A stretch of 35,043 nt of DNA from Sphingomonas bacterium (GTDB lineage Bacteria > Pseudomonadota > Alphaproteobacteria > Sphingomonadales > Sphingomonadaceae): NCBI RefSeq assembly GCF_028292965.1, contig NZ_JAQGLG010000160.1, positions 1 through 35,043 of the forward strand, read 5' to 3'. The position numbers and the translations under genes are program-made. Of this stretch, positions 26,157 to 35,043 are shown piece after piece. The notes below the pieces were generated by a model. That model did no database searches and had not been told where the DNA came from. It saw nothing but the letters and a program-made list of their open reading frames with translations. Position 1 is the stretch's first letter, and every line of letters begins with the position of its first letter.

Positions 26157-27568
26157 GGCTCTCCGCGTTGACCGGCGGGTCCGAGAGCGCGACCATCACC
26201 GGCTTCGCGATCGACCACCGCAAGGTCGCACCGGGCACGGTGTTCGGCGCCTTCGAAGGCACCCGCGTCAACGGCGAGGACTATATTCCGGCGGCGGTCG
26301 CGGCCGGCGCCATCGCCGTGGTGGCGCGGCCCGAGGCGAAGGTTGAAGGCGCGGTGCATATCGCCGATGCGCATCCCCGCGAGCGCTTCGCGCACGCTGC
26401 CGCTTCCTTCTTTGCGCCGTTCCCGCACACCGCCGTCGCCGTCACCGGCACCAACGGCAAGACCTCGACCGTCGAGATGACGCGGCAATTGTGGCGCATG
26501 GCCGGCTTCCACGCTGCCTCGATCGGCACGCTCGGCGTGACGACTGGCGACGACCGCGTCACCACCGGCCTGACCACGCCCGATGTGGTGACCTTCCTGT
26601 CCAACGTCGCCGGGCTGGCGCGCGAGGGCGTCACCCATGTCGCGTTCGAGGCATCGAGCCACGGCCTGTCGCAATATCGCACCGAAGGGTTGCGCGTTTC
26701 GGCAGCCGCCTTCACCAATCTCAGCCGCGACCATCTCGATTATCATGGCGACATGGCGGCCTATCTCACCGCCAAGCTGCGCCTGTTCTCCGAAGTGCTG
26801 GCGCCCGACGGCACCGCTGTGGTGTGGGCCGATGACCAGCAGGCGGCGCGCGTCATCGATCTGGCCCGCGAACGCGGCAACAAGCTGATCACGGTCGGCG
26901 AGCATGGTGACACGCTTCGTCTGGTGTTGCGCGAGCCGACGCTGTTGGGGCAGGGGCTTGAGATCGAGGCCGAGGGCAAGACGCACAAGGTCAACTTGCC
27001 GCTGATCGGCGCCTATCAGGCCGCCAACGCGTTGACCGCCGCTGGTCTGGTCATCGCCACCGGCGGCGATGTGGCAGCCACGATCGCGGCATTGTCTCGG
27101 CTTCAACCGGTGCGCGGCCGGCTCGAACGCGCGGTGATCACGAAGAGTGGTGCGCCGGTCTATGTCGATTATGCGCATACCCCCGACGCGCTGGAGGCGG
27201 CGATTTCCGCGCTCAAGCCGCATGCCGGCGGGCGGTTGATCGTGGTGTTCGGTGCCGGCGGCGACCGCGACCAGGGCAAGCGCGAGGAAATGGGCAAGGT
27301 TGCCGCGGCGATGGCCGATGTTGCGATCGTCACCGACGACAATCCCCGCACCGAGGATGCGGCCGCGATCCGGGCGATGGTCCTCAAGGGTGCGCCCGGC
27401 GCGACCGAGATCGCCAGCCGCCGCGATGCGATCGGCGCGGCCATCGCCCAGGCCGGGGCAGAGGATATCGTGCTGATCGCCGGCAAGGGTCACGAGCAGG
27501 GCCAGATCGTCGGCGATCTGGTGTTACCGTTCGATGATGTCTCGGTGGCGCGGGAGACGGCGGCGTGA
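26153..27568 (+). CDS. murE: UDP-MurNAc-Ala-Glu--2,6-diaminopimelate ligase
   Basis: VTGTNGKTSTVEMTRQLWR...FEASSHGLSQYRTEGL...VVFGAGGDRDQGKREEMG...DNPRTED (DAP-type motif). Confidence 0.96.
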   Translation: MRLSALTGGSESATITGFAIDHRKVAPGTVFGAFEGTRVNGEDYIPAAVAAGAIAVVARPEAKVEGAVHIADAHPRERFAHAAASFFAPFPHTAVAVTGTNGKTSTVEMTRQLWRMAGFHAASIGTLGVTTGDDRVTTGLTTPDVVTFLSNVAGLAREGVTHVAFEASSHGLSQYRTEGLRVSAAAFTNLSRDHLDYHGDMAAYLTAKLRLFSEVLAPDGTAVVWADDQQAARVIDLARERGNKLITVGEHGDTLRLVLREPTLLGQGLEIEAEGKTHKVNLPLIGAYQAANALTAAGLVIATGGDVAATIAALSRLQPVRGRLERAVITKSGAPVYVDYAHTPDALEAAISALKPHAGGRLIVVFGAGGDRDQGKREEMGKVAAAMADVAIVTDDNPRTEDAAAIRAMVLKGAPGATEIASRRDAIGAAIAQAGAEDIVLIAGKGHEQGQIVGDLVLPFDDVSVARETAA

Positions 27569-27587
27569 GCGGCGAACTATCCAATCC

Positions 27588-27697
27588 CCCCTCCCGCTTG
27601 CGGGAGGGGTCGGGGGTGGGCGCCCGGCCTAAACTCGGCCTGCGCTATGGGGAGGGCGGGCGCCCACCCCTTGATCCCCTCCCGCAAGCGGGAGGGG
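27588..27697. repeat. Long palindromic repeat between murE and murF
   Basis: CCCCTCCCGCTTGCGGGAGGGG (27588-27609) / CCCCTCCCGCAAGCGGGAGGGG (27676-27697); nested GGGGTGGGCGCCCG (27613-27626) / CGGGCGCCCACCCC (27657-27670). Confidence 0.85.
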
Positions 27698-27701
27698 AGA
27701 A

Positions 27702-29075
27702 GTGAGTCTCTGGACCTCTGACAAAATTGCCGCCGCCACCAACGGCACCGCCTCGGCCACGTTCATCGCCACCGGCGTCACCTTCGACTCCCGCGAAGTC
27801 GGCCCCGGTGACTTGTTCGTCGCGCTGAAAGGCGAGGCGACCGACGGTCACCGCTTCCTCGACGGCGCCTTCGAGCGCGGCGCAGTCGGTGCTCTCGTCA
27901 GCAGCCCAACCGCCTACTCCCATGTGCTGGTCCCCGATACCATGACCGCGCTGGAAGACCTCGCCCGTGCCGCCCGTGCCCGCACCTCGGCGAAGATCAT
28001 CGGCGTCACCGGATCGGTCGGCAAGACCGGCACCAAGGAGGCGCTGTTCGCCGCGCTCGATCGCAGCGCGCCGGGCGCGACGCATCGCTCGGTCAAGAGT
28101 TACAACAACCATACCGGCGTGCCGCTCAGCCTGTCCCGCATGCCAGCCGAAAGCCGCTTCGGCATCTTCGAGATGGGCATGAACCATGCCGGCGAACTGG
28201 CGCATTTGACGACTTTGGTGCGCCCGCACGTCGCGATCGTCACCGCCATCGCCCCGGCCCACACCCAGTTCTTCCGCGACGAGAGCGCCATCGCCGATGC
28301 CAAGGGCGAGATCTTTGCCGGGCTCGAGCCGGGCGGCGTCGCGATCGTGCCGTTCGACAGCCCGCATCGCGACCGCCTGATCGCTGCCGCCCGGCCGCAC
28401 GCCGCGCGGATCGCCACCTTCGGCCTGGAGGCCGGCGCGGATGTCCGCCCGATCGAGGTGATGCGCCAGCCGACCGGGGGCACCTTCGTCACCGCGCGGG
28501 TCGGCGAGCGGGAATTAAGCTTCACCATCAGCCAGCCGGGCCTGCACTGGGTCTCGAATGCGCTGGCGGTGCTGGCCGCGGTCGATGCGGTCGGTGGCGA
28601 CCTCGCGCTGGCCGGTCTGGGCCTGGCCGAACTGGGCGGTCTCGCCGGACGCGGCGCGCGCTTCACGGTGCCGGTAGCCGGCGGTGAGGCGCTGGTGATC
28701 GACGAAAGCTACAACGCCAACCCCTCCTCGATGCGCGCGACGTTGGCGGTTCTCGCTGCGGAAACCGCGACGCGCAAACTCGCCGTGCTGGGCGAAATGC
28801 GCGAACTGGGCGAGGCGAGCGCGACTTATCATGCGGCACTGGTCGAGCCGATACTGTCGGCGGGCGCCGAACGGGTCATTCTCGTCGGTGAAGCGATGGC
28901 GCCGCTTGCCTCCGCGCTTGAGGGCGTCCTCGAATTCGTCCATGTGCCCGATGCCGCGAGTGCGCTCGCGTCGCTGCGTGCGACGCTCGCGCCGGGGGAC
29001 GCGGTCCTCATCAAGGGTTCGAATGGAGTCGGGCTTGCGGCGGTCGTCGCGGGTCTGCAAGGCGGGAAGCCATAA
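27702..29075 (+). CDS. murF: UDP-MurNAc-tripeptide--D-alanyl-D-alanine ligase
   Basis: [19 protein letters not shown]...[11 protein letters not shown]...[15 protein letters not shown]...[18 protein letters not shown] start. Confidence 0.95.
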   Translation: MSLWTSDKIAAATNGTASATFIATGVTFDSREVGPGDLFVALKGEATDGHRFLDGAFERGAVGALVSSPTAYSHVLVPDTMTALEDLARAARARTSAKIIGVTGSVGKTGTKEALFAALDRSAPGATHRSVKSYNNHTGVPLSLSRMPAESRFGIFEMGMNHAGELAHLTTLVRPHVAIVTAIAPAHTQFFRDESAIADAKGEIFAGLEPGGVAIVPFDSPHRDRLIAAARPHAARIATFGLEAGADVRPIEVMRQPTGGTFVTARVGERELSFTISQPGLHWVSNALAVLAAVDAVGGDLALAGLGLAELGGLAGRGARFTVPVAGGEALVIDESYNANPSSMRATLAVLAAETATRKLAVLGEMRELGEASATYHAALVEPILSAGAERVILVGEAMAPLASALEGVLEFVHVPDAASALASLRATLAPGDAVLIKGSNGVGLAAVVAGLQGGKP

Positions 29076-30157
29076 TGCTGTATTTCATCGCTCAGCTGCT
29101 CGGCTTTCACGGCCTGCTCAACCTGTTCCGCTATCAGTCGTTCCGCATCGGCGGCGCGATCGCAACGTCGTTGCTGATCGGGCTGATCATCGGCCCGCGC
29201 TTCATCGGCTGGTTGCGTATCCGCCAGGGCAAGGGCCAGCCGATCCGCGAGGACGGACCGCAAAGCCATCTCGCCAAGCGCGGCACCCCCACGATGGGCG
29301 GCCTGATGATCCTGACCAGCCTGACGCTGGCGATCCTGTTATGGATGAACCTCGACAACCCGTTCGTCTGGGCATGCCTGTTCGTCACCTTGGGTTTCGG
29401 GGCGATCGGGTTCCTCGATGACTATGACAAGGTGCGCAAGGCGAGCACCAAGGGCGTGTCGGGCCGCACCCGGTTGCTCGGCGAATTCCTCATCGCCGGC
29501 ATCGCGGTATGGATCATCAGCGGCGAGAATGGCCCCAACCTCTATCTGCCGTTCGTTAGCGGCTATCATGTCGATCTCAGCATGTTTCACGGCATCTTCT
29601 ACATCGCCTTCGCCGCTTTCACGATCGTGGCCTTCGGCAATGCCGTGAACCTGACCGACGGTCTCGACGGCCTCGCCACCATGCCGGTGATCATCGCCGC
29701 GGTGGCGTTCATGATCATCGTCTATCTCGTCGGCAATGCGAAGTTCGCCGTCTATCTCGGCATCCCGCACGTCCCCGGCGCGGGCGAGCTGGCGATCTTC
29801 TGCGGCGCGATGATCGGCGCCGGCCTCGCCTTCCTGTGGTTCAATGCGCCCCCCGCGGCGGTGTTCATGGGCGATACCGGCAGTCTCGCGCTGGGCGGCG
29901 CGCTCGGCGCGATCGCCGTTACCGCGCATCACGAGATCGTGCTCGGCGTGATCGGCGGCCTGTTTGTGATCGAAGCCTTGTCTGTGATCATCCAGGTGTT
30001 CTTCTACAAGCGTACCGGCAAGCGCGTGTTCCGCATGGCGCCGATCCACCATCATTTCGAGCAGATCGGCTGGAGCGAGCCGACCGTGGTGATCCGCTTC
30101 TGGATCATCGCCCTGGTCCTCGCACTGGCTGGCCTGTCGACGCTGAAACTCAGGTGA
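29075..30157 (+). CDS. mraY: Phospho-N-acetylmuramoyl-pentapeptide-transferase
   Basis: [10 protein letters not shown]...GFLDDYDKV...[13 protein letters not shown]...[12 protein letters not shown]...[15 protein letters not shown]. Confidence 0.97.
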   Translation: MLYFIAQLLGFHGLLNLFRYQSFRIGGAIATSLLIGLIIGPRFIGWLRIRQGKGQPIREDGPQSHLAKRGTPTMGGLMILTSLTLAILLWMNLDNPFVWACLFVTLGFGAIGFLDDYDKVRKASTKGVSGRTRLLGEFLIAGIAVWIISGENGPNLYLPFVSGYHVDLSMFHGIFYIAFAAFTIVAFGNAVNLTDGLDGLATMPVIIAAVAFMIIVYLVGNAKFAVYLGIPHVPGAGELAIFCGAMIGAGLAFLWFNAPPAAVFMGDTGSLALGGALGAIAVTAHHEIVLGVIGGLFVIEALSVIIQVFFYKRTGKRVFRMAPIHHHFEQIGWSEPTVVIRFWIIALVLALAGLSTLKLR

Positions 30158-31551
30158 TCGTCTCGCCCCTCTGGCGCGGCAAACGTTATGCGGTGCTGGG
30201 GCTGGCACGCTCCGGCGCGGCGACGGTGCGCGCCCTGCTGGCCGGCGGGGCCGAGGTGACGGCGTGGGACAGCGACGAGGCGAAACGCAACGCAATCCTC
30301 CCCGGAACGGGGAGGGGGACCAGCGAAGCTGGTGGAGGGGGGCTCGCCACGAGCGCTCCGTCTGCGGATGCCCCCCTCCACCATCCTGCGGATGGTCCCC
30401 CTCCCCGTGCCGGGGAGGAGCTTGTTCTGGCCGACCCCGAAACGATCGACCTCACCAACTTCGACGCCCTGATCGTCTCCCCCGGCGTCCCCCTCAACCG
30501 TCACCCCGTGGCGGCGAAAGCCCGCGCCGCCAACGTTCCGATCATCGGCGACATCGAACTCTTCGCCCAGGCGCGACCCTCGCTCCCGGCGCACAAGGTC
30601 GTCGGCATCACCGGCACCAACGGCAAGTCGACCACCACCGCGCTGATCCACCACATCCTCGACACCGCCGGCGTGCCGACGCGGATGGGTGGCAATATCG
30701 GCCTGCCGATCCTCGGCCAGGACCCGCTGCCCGCAGGCGGCGTCTATGTACTCGAACTGTCGAGTTACCAGATCGACCTGACCTTCAGCCTCGATTGCGA
30801 TGTCGCGGTGCTGCTCAACATCACCCCCGACCATCTCGATCGTTATGACGGCTTCGAGGGCTATGCCGCGTCCAAGGCGCGCCTGTTCGCGATGCAGTCG
30901 AAAGCCCATGCCGCGATCATCGGCATCGGCGACGCCCCTTCGGCTGCCATCGCCCGCAGCCTGTCGGCACGCGGCGAGACGCTGACCAAGATCGCCCCCG
31001 GCGTGTGCATGGACCAGTCGCGCTGGCCCTCGCTGCAAGGCCCGCACAACGCCCAGAACGCGCTCGCCGCGATCGCCGCCTGCCAGGCACTCAGCATCCC
31101 CGAAGCGGCGATCGATCGTGGGTTGGAGAGTTTTCGCGGCCTGCCGCATCGCATGGAGCGCGTGCGAGAACTGCGCGGCGTCGCCTATGTCGATGACAGC
31201 AAGGCGACCAACCCGGAATCCACCGCGCCGGCGCTGGGCGCGTTCGGCCGCATCCACTGGATCGTCGGTGGCCAGGCCAAGACGGACGATCTCGATGCGT
31301 GCGCGCCTTATTTCGATCGCGTAGCGCGCGCCTATACGATCGGCGAGGCCGGCTCGCGCTTCGCGGCATTGCTCGCGCCGCACATGCCGGTCGAGCAAAG
31401 CGGTGATCTCGCCCATGCGGTGAGCAGCGCCGCCGCCCACGCCCGGTCCGGCGAGACCGTGCTGCTCTCCCCGGCCTGCGCCTCGTTCGACCAGTTCCGC
31501 GACTATGAAGATCGCGGCGATCAGTTCCGCGCTCTGGCGGAGGCGTTGTGA
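30154..31551 (+). CDS. murD: UDP-N-acetylmuramoylalanine--D-glutamate ligase with a palindromic-element insertion
   Basis: [19 protein letters not shown]...[14 protein letters not shown]...[17 protein letters not shown]...LSSYQIDLT...[12 protein letters not shown]...[14 protein letters not shown] start overlapping mraY. Confidence 0.95.
   Translation: MIVSPLWRGKRYAVLGLARSGAATVRALLAGGAEVTAWDSDEAKRNAILPGTGRGTSEAGGGGLATSAPSADAPLHHPADGPPPRAGEELVLADPETIDLTNFDALIVSPGVPLNRHPVAAKARAANVPIIGDIELFAQARPSLPAHKVVGITGTNGKSTTTALIHHILDTAGVPTRMGGNIGLPILGQDPLPAGGVYVLELSSYQIDLTFSLDCDVAVLLNITPDHLDRYDGFEGYAASKARLFAMQSKAHAAIIGIGDAPSAAIARSLSARGETLTKIAPGVCMDQSRWPSLQGPHNAQNALAAIAACQALSIPEAAIDRGLESFRGLPHRMERVRELRGVAYVDDSKATNPESTAPALGAFGRIHWIVGGQAKTDDLDACAPYFDRVARAYTIGEAGSRFAALLAPHMPVEQSGDLAHAVSSAAAHARSGETVLLSPACASFDQFRDYEDRGDQFRALAEAL
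30296..30419. repeat. 124-bp palindromic element embedded in frame in murD
   Basis: TCCTCCCCGGAACGGGGAGGGGGACCA (30296-30322) mirrored by TGGTCCCCCTCCCCGTGCCGGGGAGGA (30393-30419), one mismatch; internal hairpins at 30319-30333, 30342-30354, 30380-30396. Confidence 0.9.
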
Positions 31552-32774
31552 TGAGCGACGCGCGCCCGACCGGTGAACTGACCCTGTGGAAACGCATGCG
31601 CCAGGGCGGCCGCACCGACCGCTCGCCGCTCGGCATGTGGTTCTGGGATATCGACCGCGTCGTGCTGCTGCTCACCCTGCTGCTGGTCGCGGTCGGGCTG
31701 ATCGCGGTCGGCTCGGCCTCGCCTGCGGCCGCGACGCGTTATTCCGATGAGCATCACCACATCCCGCCCTTCTTCTATCTCCAGTGGCAGGTGCTGTGGG
31801 TCTGCGTCTCGCTACCCGTGCTGCTGATCGTATCGATGCTCCCGGTCATCGCCGCGCGCCGCATGGCCCTGATCGGCACGATGATCTGCTTTGCGTTGCT
31901 GATCGCGGTGCCGTTCCTCGGCGTGGAGAAGAACGGCTCGACCCGTTGGCTCAATTTCGGCGTGTCGCTGCTCCAGCCGTCCGAGTTCCTCAAGCCCTTT
32001 TTCGTCGTCACCGTCGCCTGGCTGCTGTCGATGAAGGCCAAGGACGAGGCGCTGCCGGTCACCGTCATCACCGGCGCGATGACCGCGTTCGTCGGCCTGT
32101 TGCTGATGCTCCAGCCCGATTTCGGCCAGACCATCGTGTTCGTCGCGGTGTGGTTCGCGCTGCTGATGATCGCCGGTACCTCGCCCAAGGTCATCGGCGG
32201 CCTGCTCGCCATGGCGCCGGTCGGGCTGGTTGCCGCCTAGCTATTCTCCGGCACGGGGCGCGCGGGGATCGCCGCCTTCCGGTTCCCGGGCGCGGCGGGG
32301 GAGTCGGGTTCCGACCATTTCCAGACCAACGCCGCGCACGACACCATCACCCATGGCGGCTGGCGCGGCACCGGCCCGGGCGGCGGCACGATGAAGTTCC
32401 GCCTGCCGGAAGGGCATACCGATTACATCTTCTCGGTGATCGGTGAGGAATTCGGCCTGATCGCCTGCGTCATCATCGCGCTGTTGTTTCTGGCGATCGT
32501 CGTGCGCGTGTTCGTCAAACTGCTCGACGAGCGCGACGAGTTCCGGCTCTACGCCGCTGCGGGTCTTGCCACCCAGTTCGGCGTGCAGTCGCTGATCAGC
32601 ATGGCGGTCAATACCGGTCTCGCGCCTTCAAAGGGTATGACGCTGCCGTTCATCAGCTATGGTGGCTCGTCGATGGTTGCGCTGTCGATCGGTATGGGCT
32701 TGCTGCTCGCCTTTACGCGGCGCAATCCGTTCGTCACCCGAAGCCCCTATATCGCGCGATGGAGCGGCGAATGA
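31548..32774 (+). pseudogene. ftsW: FtsW (SEDS peptidoglycan polymerase) interrupted by an in-frame TAG at 32238-32240; real nonsense, readthrough or sequence error unresolved
   Basis: N-terminal part ...GVEKNGSTRWLNFGVSLLQPSEFLKPF...; after TAG the same frame continues uninterrupted ...LPEGHTDYIFSVIGEEFGLIAC...MAVNTGLAPSKGMTLPFISYGGSSM to 32774. Confidence 0.85.
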
Positions 32775-33931
32775 GCAAGGCCCATCACTTCGTACTCGCC
32801 GCCGGGGGCACCGGCGGACATATGGTGCCGGCGGCCGCGCTGGCCGCCGAACTGATCAAGCGCGGCCACCGCGTCGCGCTGGTCAGCGACGATCGCGGCG
32901 TGCGTTTCCCCGGCCTGTTCGAGGGTGTGCAGACGCATATCCTGCCCGCCGGCCGCCTGTCAGGCGGCCCGATCGGCTGGGCCAAGGCCGCCAGGGCAAT
33001 GCTCAGCGGTCGCGCCATGGCGATAGAACTGTTGCGGCATTTTCAGCCCGCCGCGGTGATCGGCTTCGGCGGCTATCCCGCGCTGCCCACGCTGCTCGCG
33101 GCGTTCAACCGCAAGGTCCCGACGGCGATCCACGAACAGAATGCCGTGCTCGGTCGCGTCAATCGTCTTGTCGCGAGCCGGGTCAGCGCCATCGCCACCT
33201 CCTATGCGACGGTCGAGCGGCTGAAGGACGCCTATCGCGGCAAGACCCATCTCGTCGGCAATCCGGTGCGCGATTCGATCATCGCGTTGCGTGCCAAGCC
33301 CTATCCGCTGATCGAGGAGGACGGCATCTTCCGCGTGCTCGTCACCGGCGGCAGCCAAGGCGCCAGCGTGCTCAGCCAGGTGGTGCCCGACGGGCTGTCC
33401 TTGCTCCCGGTCAATTTCCGCCGCCGGTTGCAGGTGACGCATCAGGCGCGGATCGAGGACATCGACGCCGCCCGCGCCAAATATGCCGAGCTGTCGATCG
33501 CCGCCGACCTCGCCACCTATCTGCCCGATTTGCCCGAGCATCTCGCCTGGGCGCATCTCGTCATCGCCCGTGCCGGCGCCTCGACTCTGGCCGAGCTGAC
33601 CTGCGCCGGCCGGCCGGCGATCCTCGTGCCCTTGCCCAGCGCGACCGACGACCACCAGACGGTCAACGCGCGAGAGATGACCGCCGCCGGCGGCGCCCGC
33701 ACGATCGACCAACGCAGCTTCACGCCGGTCGAGTTGGCCAAGCAGATGCAGCGCCTCGGCCTCGATCCGTCAGCGCTCAACAATGCCGCCGCGCGCGCGC
33801 GCAGCTGCGGCCGCCCCGATGCGGCACGCGACCTCGCCGATCTGGTTGAAAGCCTGGCCGAGACCGGCGGGGATATCCCGATCGGCGTGCCGCTGCCCAA
33901 CAATCTGAAGGACGGGATGGCATACGCATGA
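32771..33931 (+). CDS. murG: UDP-GlcNAc--undecaprenyl-PP-MurNAc-pentapeptide transferase
   Basis: [27 protein letters not shown]...[14 protein letters not shown]...[13 protein letters not shown]...[23 protein letters not shown]. Confidence 0.96.
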   Translation: MSKAHHFVLAAGGTGGHMVPAAALAAELIKRGHRVALVSDDRGVRFPGLFEGVQTHILPAGRLSGGPIGWAKAARAMLSGRAMAIELLRHFQPAAVIGFGGYPALPTLLAAFNRKVPTAIHEQNAVLGRVNRLVASRVSAIATSYATVERLKDAYRGKTHLVGNPVRDSIIALRAKPYPLIEEDGIFRVLVTGGSQGASVLSQVVPDGLSLLPVNFRRRLQVTHQARIEDIDAARAKYAELSIAADLATYLPDLPEHLAWAHLVIARAGASTLAELTCAGRPAILVPLPSATDDHQTVNAREMTAAGGARTIDQRSFTPVELAKQMQRLGLDPSALNNAAARARSCGRPDAARDLADLVESLAETGGDIPIGVPLPNNLKDGMAYA

Positions 33932-35043
33932 GGGGTGTCGCGACCGATATCGGCACGATCCATTTTGTCGGCATCGGCGGCATCGGCATGTCCGGCATCG
34001 CCGAGGTGATGCACAATCTCGGCTACAAGGTGCAGGGCTCCGACGTGGCCGAGGGCTATGTCATCCAGGGCCTGCGCGACAAAGGCATCACCGTGCATAT
34101 CGGCCATAGCGCCGCCAATCTCGGCGATACCGCCGTCGTCGTCACCTCGACCGCGATCAAGCGCGACAATCCGGAAGTCGATGCCGCACTCGAACGCCGC
34201 ATCCCCGTGGTGCGCCGTGCCGAGATGCTCGCCGAACTGATGCGCCTCAAATCGACCGTCGCGGTCGCCGGCACGCACGGCAAGACCACGACGACCTCGA
34301 TGGTCGCCGCCCTGCTCGATGCCGGCGGGGTCGATCCGACGGTGATCAACGGCGGCATCATCAACAGCTATGGCTCCAACGCCCGGCTCGGCGCCAGCGA
34401 CTGGATGGTCGTGGAAGCGGACGAGAGCGACGGCAGCTTCCTGCGCCTCGACGGCACCATCGCGGTGGTCACCAACATCGATCCCGAGCATCTCGACCAT
34501 TATGGCTCGTTCGACCGGGTCAAGGACGCCTTCGTCGAGTTCGTCGAGAACGTCCCCTTCTACGGCGCCGCCTTGCTTTGCGTCGACCATCCCGAGGTGC
34601 AGACGATCATCCCGCGGCTTCGCGACCGGCGGGTGGTGACCTACGGCTTCGCCGCACTCGCCGATCTGCGCGGCGAGAATCTGCGGCCGTTTCCGGGCGG
34701 CTGCCGGTTCGACGTCGCGATCCGCGACCGCAATGGCGCGATCCGGCCGATGACCGATATCGAGCTGCCGATGCCGGGCCGGCACAACGTCCAGAACGCG
34801 CTCGCCGCGATCGGAGTCGCCGCCGAGCTCGGCATCGCCGACGCGACGATCGCCCACGGCTTCGAGCGGTTCCACGGGGTCAAGCGCCGCTTCACCAAGG
34901 TCGGCGAGGTCGGCGGCGCGACCGTGATCGACGATTACGGCCATCATCCGGTCGAGATCAAGGCAGTCCTCGCCGCCGCCCGCGAGGGCGCGGAAGGACG
35001 GGTGATCGCGGTCGTCCTGCCGCACCGCTTCACCCGGCTGAAC
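33928..35043 (+). CDS. murC: UDP-N-acetylmuramate--L-alanine ligase, 3' truncated by window
   Basis: Absent from the ORF track because no stop is reached; reads [29 protein letters not shown]...[15 protein letters not shown]...[14 protein letters not shown]. Confidence 0.95.
   Translation, partial: MRGVATDIGTIHFVGIGGIGMSGIAEVMHNLGYKVQGSDVAEGYVIQGLRDKGITVHIGHSAANLGDTAVVVTSTAIKRDNPEVDAALERRIPVVRRAEMLAELMRLKSTVAVAGTHGKTTTTSMVAALLDAGGVDPTVINGGIINSYGSNARLGASDWMVVEADESDGSFLRLDGTIAVVTNIDPEHLDHYGSFDRVKDAFVEFVENVPFYGAALLCVDHPEVQTIIPRLRDRRVVTYGFAALADLRGENLRPFPGGCRFDVAIRDRNGAIRPMTDIELPMPGRHNVQNALAAIGVAAELGIADATIAHGFERFHGVKRRFTKVGEVGGATVIDDYGHHPVEIKAVLAAAREGAEGRVIAVVLPHRFTRLN

Noticed and set aside
29836-31551. 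571-aa ORF start for murD
   Set aside because: The first ~106 codons are an out-of-frame reading of mraY; MurD starts at GTG 30154 overlapping the mraY stop.
1-35043. CRISPR array, tRNA or rRNA genes, integrase/transposase or defence operon
   Set aside because: None recognised on either strand by eye; no regularly spaced direct repeats of CRISPR type and no recognised tRNA T-loop patterns.

Overview
High-GC alphaproteobacterial chromosome segment; gene content and repeat style look sphingomonad-like (inference). The left two thirds carry housekeeping and accessory genes: a gmk 3' end, an ArsR/AHSA1 pair, a crcB-rluC-paiB-HAD-ATP12 operon, GST and YafY/WYL genes, OsmC, ribF, a fatty acyl-AMP ligase, recX, a dual cold-shock protein, glutamine cyclotransferase, NDUFA12-DUF2155-aat, a ParA-like ATPase, a Y-family polymerase, a PhyH-Mpo1-like pair and cysK. 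The right third is the dcw cluster: mraZ-rsmH-ftsL-ftsI-murE-murF-mraY-murD-ftsW-murG-murC (murC truncated by the window end). Main points for follow-up: (1) an apparent ~500-nt structured RNA at 8640-9140 (+) with a chain of GNRA/UUCG tetraloop hairpins ending in a terminator; (2) a 124-bp chain-of-hairpins palindrome inserted in frame inside murD; (3) an in-frame amber codon plus a local cluster of apparent X-to-G changes in the essential gene ftsW; (4) a ~269-bp MITE-like nested inverted repeat at the 5' end of the parA-like gene; (5) 10-bp-phased G/C-run arrays upstream of mraZ; (6) a GAAC-N7-GAAC LexA-type box directly upstream of the Y-family polymerase. No tRNA, rRNA or CRISPR was recognised. 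All calls are by eye from sequence; no database search was run.
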